DNA of 60,763 nucleotides from an uncultured Muribaculaceae bacterium. Lineage in GTDB: Bacteria > Bacteroidota > Bacteroidia > Bacteroidales > Muribaculaceae. The position numbers and the translations under genes were made by a program. Each line of letters starts with the position of its first letter. Positions within the stretch are counted from its first letter, which is position 1. Where the stretch lies: positions 1-60,763 of the forward strand of contig CAJUCQ010000080.1 of NCBI GenBank assembly GCA_910584905.1, in the 5' to 3' direction. Of the stretch, positions 57,557-60,763 are shown piece by piece. A model generated the notes under the pieces. The model worked only from the letters and a program-made list of their open reading frames with translations, had not been told where the DNA came from and did not search any database.

Positions 57557-60544
57557 ATGAATTCTGTAAAGAAATTGCTCTGCGGGTCTCTTTTGGCCTC
57601 CACTGCTCTTATGTCGCAGGCGGCAACGTTCGTGGGCGATCGTACGGACTTCCGCGACGAGACAATCTACTTCGCGATGACCACCCGTTTCTACGACGGC
57701 GACCCCACCAACAACACCTACTGCTGGGACGGCGAAAAGAACATCAACGACCCCGAATGGCGCGGCGACTTCCGCGGCCTTATCAACAAACTCGACTACA
57801 TCAAGGCCCTCGGATTCACGGCCGTGTGGATTACCCCTGTGGTTGAAAACGGCTCCGGACTCGACTACCACGGCTATCACGCCATGGACTTCTCAAAAGT
57901 CGACCACCGCTATGTAGGCAAGAACGCCACCGACGCCGATGCCGACGTGGCCTTCCAAGAGCTCATCGACGAGGTGCACAAGCGCGGCATGAAGCTGATT
58001 CTCGACATCGTGATACAGCATACGGGCAACTTCGGCGAGAACTACCTCTGCCGCATGTTCAAGAAGGACTACTCGCAGGACCTCGGCGACATCAACGCTT
58101 CGATGCTCGTAGTGCCTCAGTCGGAAGGCGGTATGCTCCCCGAAAACTACCCCTCGATGAAACCGGCCGACCAGTACGCCACACGCCTCAACATGATGAA
58201 GAACACGGACTACAAGAACCACGACGTGCACAACTACTGGCACCATAAGGCATGGTTCGACTGGGACGACAATTCCCGCTGGTGGGGTCAGATTGCAGGC
58301 GACTGCGTTGACCTCAACACGGAGAACCCTGCCGTGAGCCAATATATCGTCGAATGCTACTCGCGATTCATCAAGATGGGCGTCGACGGCTTCCGCATCG
58401 ACACCGCCGGCCACATTCCTCGTCTGGCTTTCAACAATAACTTCCTCCCGCAGTTCCTCGCCGCGGCCGAATCGCCCGAGGCTAAAGCCAAGCGCGGCAA
58501 TACGCCCTTCTTCATGTACGGCGAAGTCTGCGCCCGCTCCATGCAAGTAATCTACCGCGGCGAACACTACTACGCATCGCCCTGCTACTACACGTGGAAG
58601 GAAAATAAAGATTACCCCTGGGATATGAACCCCAAATCATGGGACAACATAGTGGCAATCCCCACGGCTACTGAAGGCTCCCACGACTTCGAGACCGTAA
58701 GCGGCCACGTCAACTGGGAATCATGCCACCAGTCGGCCAAAGATGATGCCGGCCATTCCGACGCCATCCTCCGCAAGAGCAACAATGCCCTCCTTAACGG
58801 CAACGAATACCACACCCCCGACTACAGCGACTACTCCGGCATGAGCGTAATCGACTTCGCCATGCACTGGAACTTCAACTCCGCAAGCGGCGCATACGGT
58901 GTCCGCGGCCAAGACAACCTCTACAATGACGCTACATACAACGTCGTCTACGTCGATTCTCACGACTACGCCCCGGACAGCAACTACCGCTTCACCGGCA
59001 CGCAGGACACTTGGGCTGAAAACCTCTCGCTGATGTTTACATTCCGCGGCATCCCCTGCGTGTACTACGGCTCGGAAGTGGAATTCCAGAAAGGCAAGGA
59101 CATTGACAAGGGCGCCGTCCTCGCCCTCAAGGATACGGGCCGCGCATACTTCGGCGGCTTCATCGAAGGCGACGTCAAAGTCACCGACTTCGCCGAATAC
59201 AGCGGCGCCACGGGCAACATCGCCTCAACCCTCACTTATCCCCTCGCACTCCACATCCAGCGCCTCAACAAAATCCGTGCTGCCGTGCCCGCACTCCGCA
59301 AAGGCCAGTACAGCAATGAAGGCTGCTCCGGCAAAATGGCTTTCAAGCGCCGCTACACCGACAGCAAGACTGACTCATACGTGCTCGTCACCATCAGCGG
59401 AAACGCCACCTTCACCGGTGTGCTCAACGGACGCTACGTAGACGCTATCACCGGCGACGTCAAGAACGTGACCGACGGCCAACTCACCGCCGAGTGCTCC
59501 GGCAAAGGCAACCTCCGCGTTTACGTGCTCGACACGGCCAAGACTCCCGCACCCGGCAAAGTGGGCGTCGACGGCAAATATCTCTATGCCGCCGCCCCGG
59601 CCGAAGCATCGTGGACCGAATGGCCCGACGAAACCATGCCCGAAGAGACTTGGACCGTCAAGCCTAACGGCGGCAGCGGCCCCGTCACCGGCGGTGATCG
59701 CGTTGAACCCGACGAACCCGTAGCTCCCGCTATGGCCAAGGGCGAACAGGCCGTATTCTTCGAACACGACTCGTGGAACCCCGTGACCGCTTGGGTCTGG
59801 AGCGGCTCGACCAACTACTCCGGTGGTTCGTGGCCCGGTCAGAACCTCACATACCTCGGTAACAATGTCTACAAATGGACTTATACCGGCACGGGTAAAA
59901 TCCCGGCAAGCGCCAAAGTAATCTTCAGCCACGCAGGCGCCGACCAAAGCAGCAAGGACGGCTGGGACTTCGTCAACGGCGGATACTACTCAACCACCGG
60001 CTATGTCAAGACAATTGAAGGCGCAGGCGACATCGAGGAAGAGCCCCTTCCGCCCGTTACCAACACTACCTATACCGCATACTTCGACAACTCCGCTTCA
60101 AAATGGGGTTCGGTCTACTCTTGGGTATGGGATGCCGAAGGCAATAACTACACCGGCGGCACATGGCCCGGCACACTCCTCTCGCTCGACCCCGTGACCG
60201 GCTACTATAAGTTCACCTGCGAAATCACCGGCTCCGACCCCAGAATCATCTTCTCCAACGGCACCGGCACTCAGACCGCAGATTTTGACTTTGTAAACAA
60301 CGGCGTGTACAGCGCCTCCGGCTTCACCGGCGACCATGTCACCGGCATCGACAACGCCGTTGTCAGCGGCATCAGCGTGAGCGTGCGCGAGCACCGTCTC
60401 GTTATCACCACGCCCGTGGCTTGCACAGTCACGGTGGTCCGCGCCGACGGCATTGCTTTCCCCGTTAACCTCCACATCGGCTACAATACCGTAGACCTCC
60501 CCCGCGGATTCTACATCGTCGCCGGCAAGAAGGTAATTCTCTAA
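57557..60544 (+). CDS. Secreted GH13 alpha-amylase with two CBM26-like starch-binding modules
   Basis: A signal peptide (about 1-22, ending MSQAAT) is followed by a GH13 catalytic barrel (about 28-600). Conserved regions are GFTAVWITPVVEN (about 94-106), GVDGFRIDTAGH with the nucleophile Asp (about 275-286), FFMYGEVCAR with the acid/base Glu (about 317-326) and VYVDSHDYAPD (about 463-473). Two CBM26-like modules follow (about 730-825 and 835-925), each with a WxW...GG.WPG motif. The C-terminal tail (about 930-995) resembles sorting domains. It should cleave alpha-1,4-glucans outside the cell. No other sus genes are in the window. Confidence 0.92.
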   Translation: MNSVKKLLCGSLLASTALMSQAATFVGDRTDFRDETIYFAMTTRFYDGDPTNNTYCWDGEKNINDPEWRGDFRGLINKLDYIKALGFTAVWITPVVENGSGLDYHGYHAMDFSKVDHRYVGKNATDADADVAFQELIDEVHKRGMKLILDIVIQHTGNFGENYLCRMFKKDYSQDLGDINASMLVVPQSEGGMLPENYPSMKPADQYATRLNMMKNTDYKNHDVHNYWHHKAWFDWDDNSRWWGQIAGDCVDLNTENPAVSQYIVECYSRFIKMGVDGFRIDTAGHIPRLAFNNNFLPQFLAAAESPEAKAKRGNTPFFMYGEVCARSMQVIYRGEHYYASPCYYTWKENKDYPWDMNPKSWDNIVAIPTATEGSHDFETVSGHVNWESCHQSAKDDAGHSDAILRKSNNALLNGNEYHTPDYSDYSGMSVIDFAMHWNFNSASGAYGVRGQDNLYNDATYNVVYVDSHDYAPDSNYRFTGTQDTWAENLSLMFTFRGIPCVYYGSEVEFQKGKDIDKGAVLALKDTGRAYFGGFIEGDVKVTDFAEYSGATGNIASTLTYPLALHIQRLNKIRAAVPALRKGQYSNEGCSGKMAFKRRYTDSKTDSYVLVTISGNATFTGVLNGRYVDAITGDVKNVTDGQLTAECSGKGNLRVYVLDTAKTPAPGKVGVDGKYLYAAAPAEASWTEWPDETMPEETWTVKPNGGSGPVTGGDRVEPDEPVAPAMAKGEQAVFFEHDSWNPVTAWVWSGSTNYSGGSWPGQNLTYLGNNVYKWTYTGTGKIPASAKVIFSHAGADQSSKDGWDFVNGGYYSTTGYVKTIEGAGDIEEEPLPPVTNTTYTAYFDNSASKWGSVYSWVWDAEGNNYTGGTWPGTLLSLDPVTGYYKFTCEITGSDPRIIFSNGTGTQTADFDFVNNGVYSASGFTGDHVTGIDNAVVSGISVSVREHRLVITTPVACTVTVVRADGIAFPVNLHIGYNTVDLPRGFYIVAGKKVIL

Positions 60545-60566
60545 CAAGTACGCCACAAATATTTGG

Positions 60567-60602
60567 GCGGCAGGAGATTGCGCGATCTCCTGCCGCTTTT
60601 TT
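60567..60602 (+). terminator. Rho-independent terminator after the alpha-amylase
   Basis: GCGGCAGGAGAT (60567-60578) pairs perfectly with ATCTCCTGCCGC (60585-60596), with a 6-base loop and a T6 run immediately after. Confidence 0.92.
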
Positions 60603-60680
60603 CTCTTTTATGCCCACAGAAAATACAACGATGGAAACAAAAAAAATTATTACTGTCCGCTAAACCATAAAAAGTCGAGT

Positions 60681-60732
60681 CCAACTTCATGAATGGCAGA
60701 AGTTGGGCTTACTTCATTTATAAGATAAGCCC
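60681..60732. other. Two overlapping hairpins near the right edge
   Basis: CCAACTTC (60681-60688) pairs with GAAGTTGG (60699-60706). GGGCTTA (60705-60711) pairs with TAAGCCC (60726-60732). They share bases 60705-60706, so the outermost pairs compete. No gene is seen around them; they may belong to a leader or terminator of a gene outside the window. Confidence 0.4.
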
Positions 60733-60763
60733 CCTCAGCAGTTTTCAGTATTGTCGGGCGGCG

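Noticed and set aside
1..60763. CRISPR array, prophage or integrative element
   Set aside because: No regularly spaced direct repeats, integrase, phage structural genes or attachment-site duplications were seen.

Overview
The window looks like a chromosomal segment of a GC-rich gut member of the Bacteroidales, most likely Muribaculaceae-like. Evidence: TonB-dependent receptor and surface-lipoprotein genes, gldE-gldD, the Bacteroidetes -7 promoter element TAnnTTTG upstream of many genes (often with TTTG/TTG about 20 bp further up), a Bacteroidetes-type division and cell wall (dcw) cluster, and a glutaminyl cyclase of the kind linked to N-terminal pyroglutamate in this phylum. No rRNA or tRNA gene was seen.

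Region 1 (1-10.8 kb, mostly minus strand): the tail of a truncated CDS, a tiny lipoprotein, then an envelope locus. It holds two long surface lipoproteins with OB-like DUF5689, DUF6359 and choice-of-anchor-J modules, a TonB-dependent receptor, a related secreted protein, and a secreted endonuclease/exonuclease/phosphatase-family enzyme. Together they suggest extracellular nucleic acid or phosphate-ester breakdown and uptake; this is inference.

Region 2 (10.8-32.7 kb): a dead IS5-type element between perfect 36-bp inverted repeats, then housekeeping genes. These are a carboxynorspermidine dehydrogenase-like enzyme, a UPF0104 membrane protein, a TrmH-type methyltransferase, an LD-carboxypeptidase, an S24 repressor-rnhB-acyltransferase operon with a palindromic operator in its promoter, a Na/Pi cotransporter, an orphan response regulator, gldE-gldD-phosphopantetheinyl transferase, and a glycosyltransferase-dihydroorotase-rsmA-mgtE operon. 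A type III restriction-modification pair (mod-res) follows. Upstream of mod lies a long rod-shaped RNA with its own promoter and U-run, a 6S-like candidate.

Region 3 (32.8-55 kb, plus strand): greA, a HIT protein and a cysteine-less TlpA-like lipoprotein. Next is the dcw cluster rsmH-ftsL-ftsI-murE-mraY-murD-ftsW-murG-murC-ftsQ-ftsA-ftsZ (no mraZ or murF), followed by a zinc-less sirtuin, a YqeY protein, serS, a glutaminyl cyclase-like lipoprotein and sufE.

Region 4 (55-60.7 kb): a CotH-kinase-like protein with a CBM26-like module and a secreted GH13 alpha-amylase with two such modules, each with its own promoter and terminator. They look like an extracellular starch-related pair.
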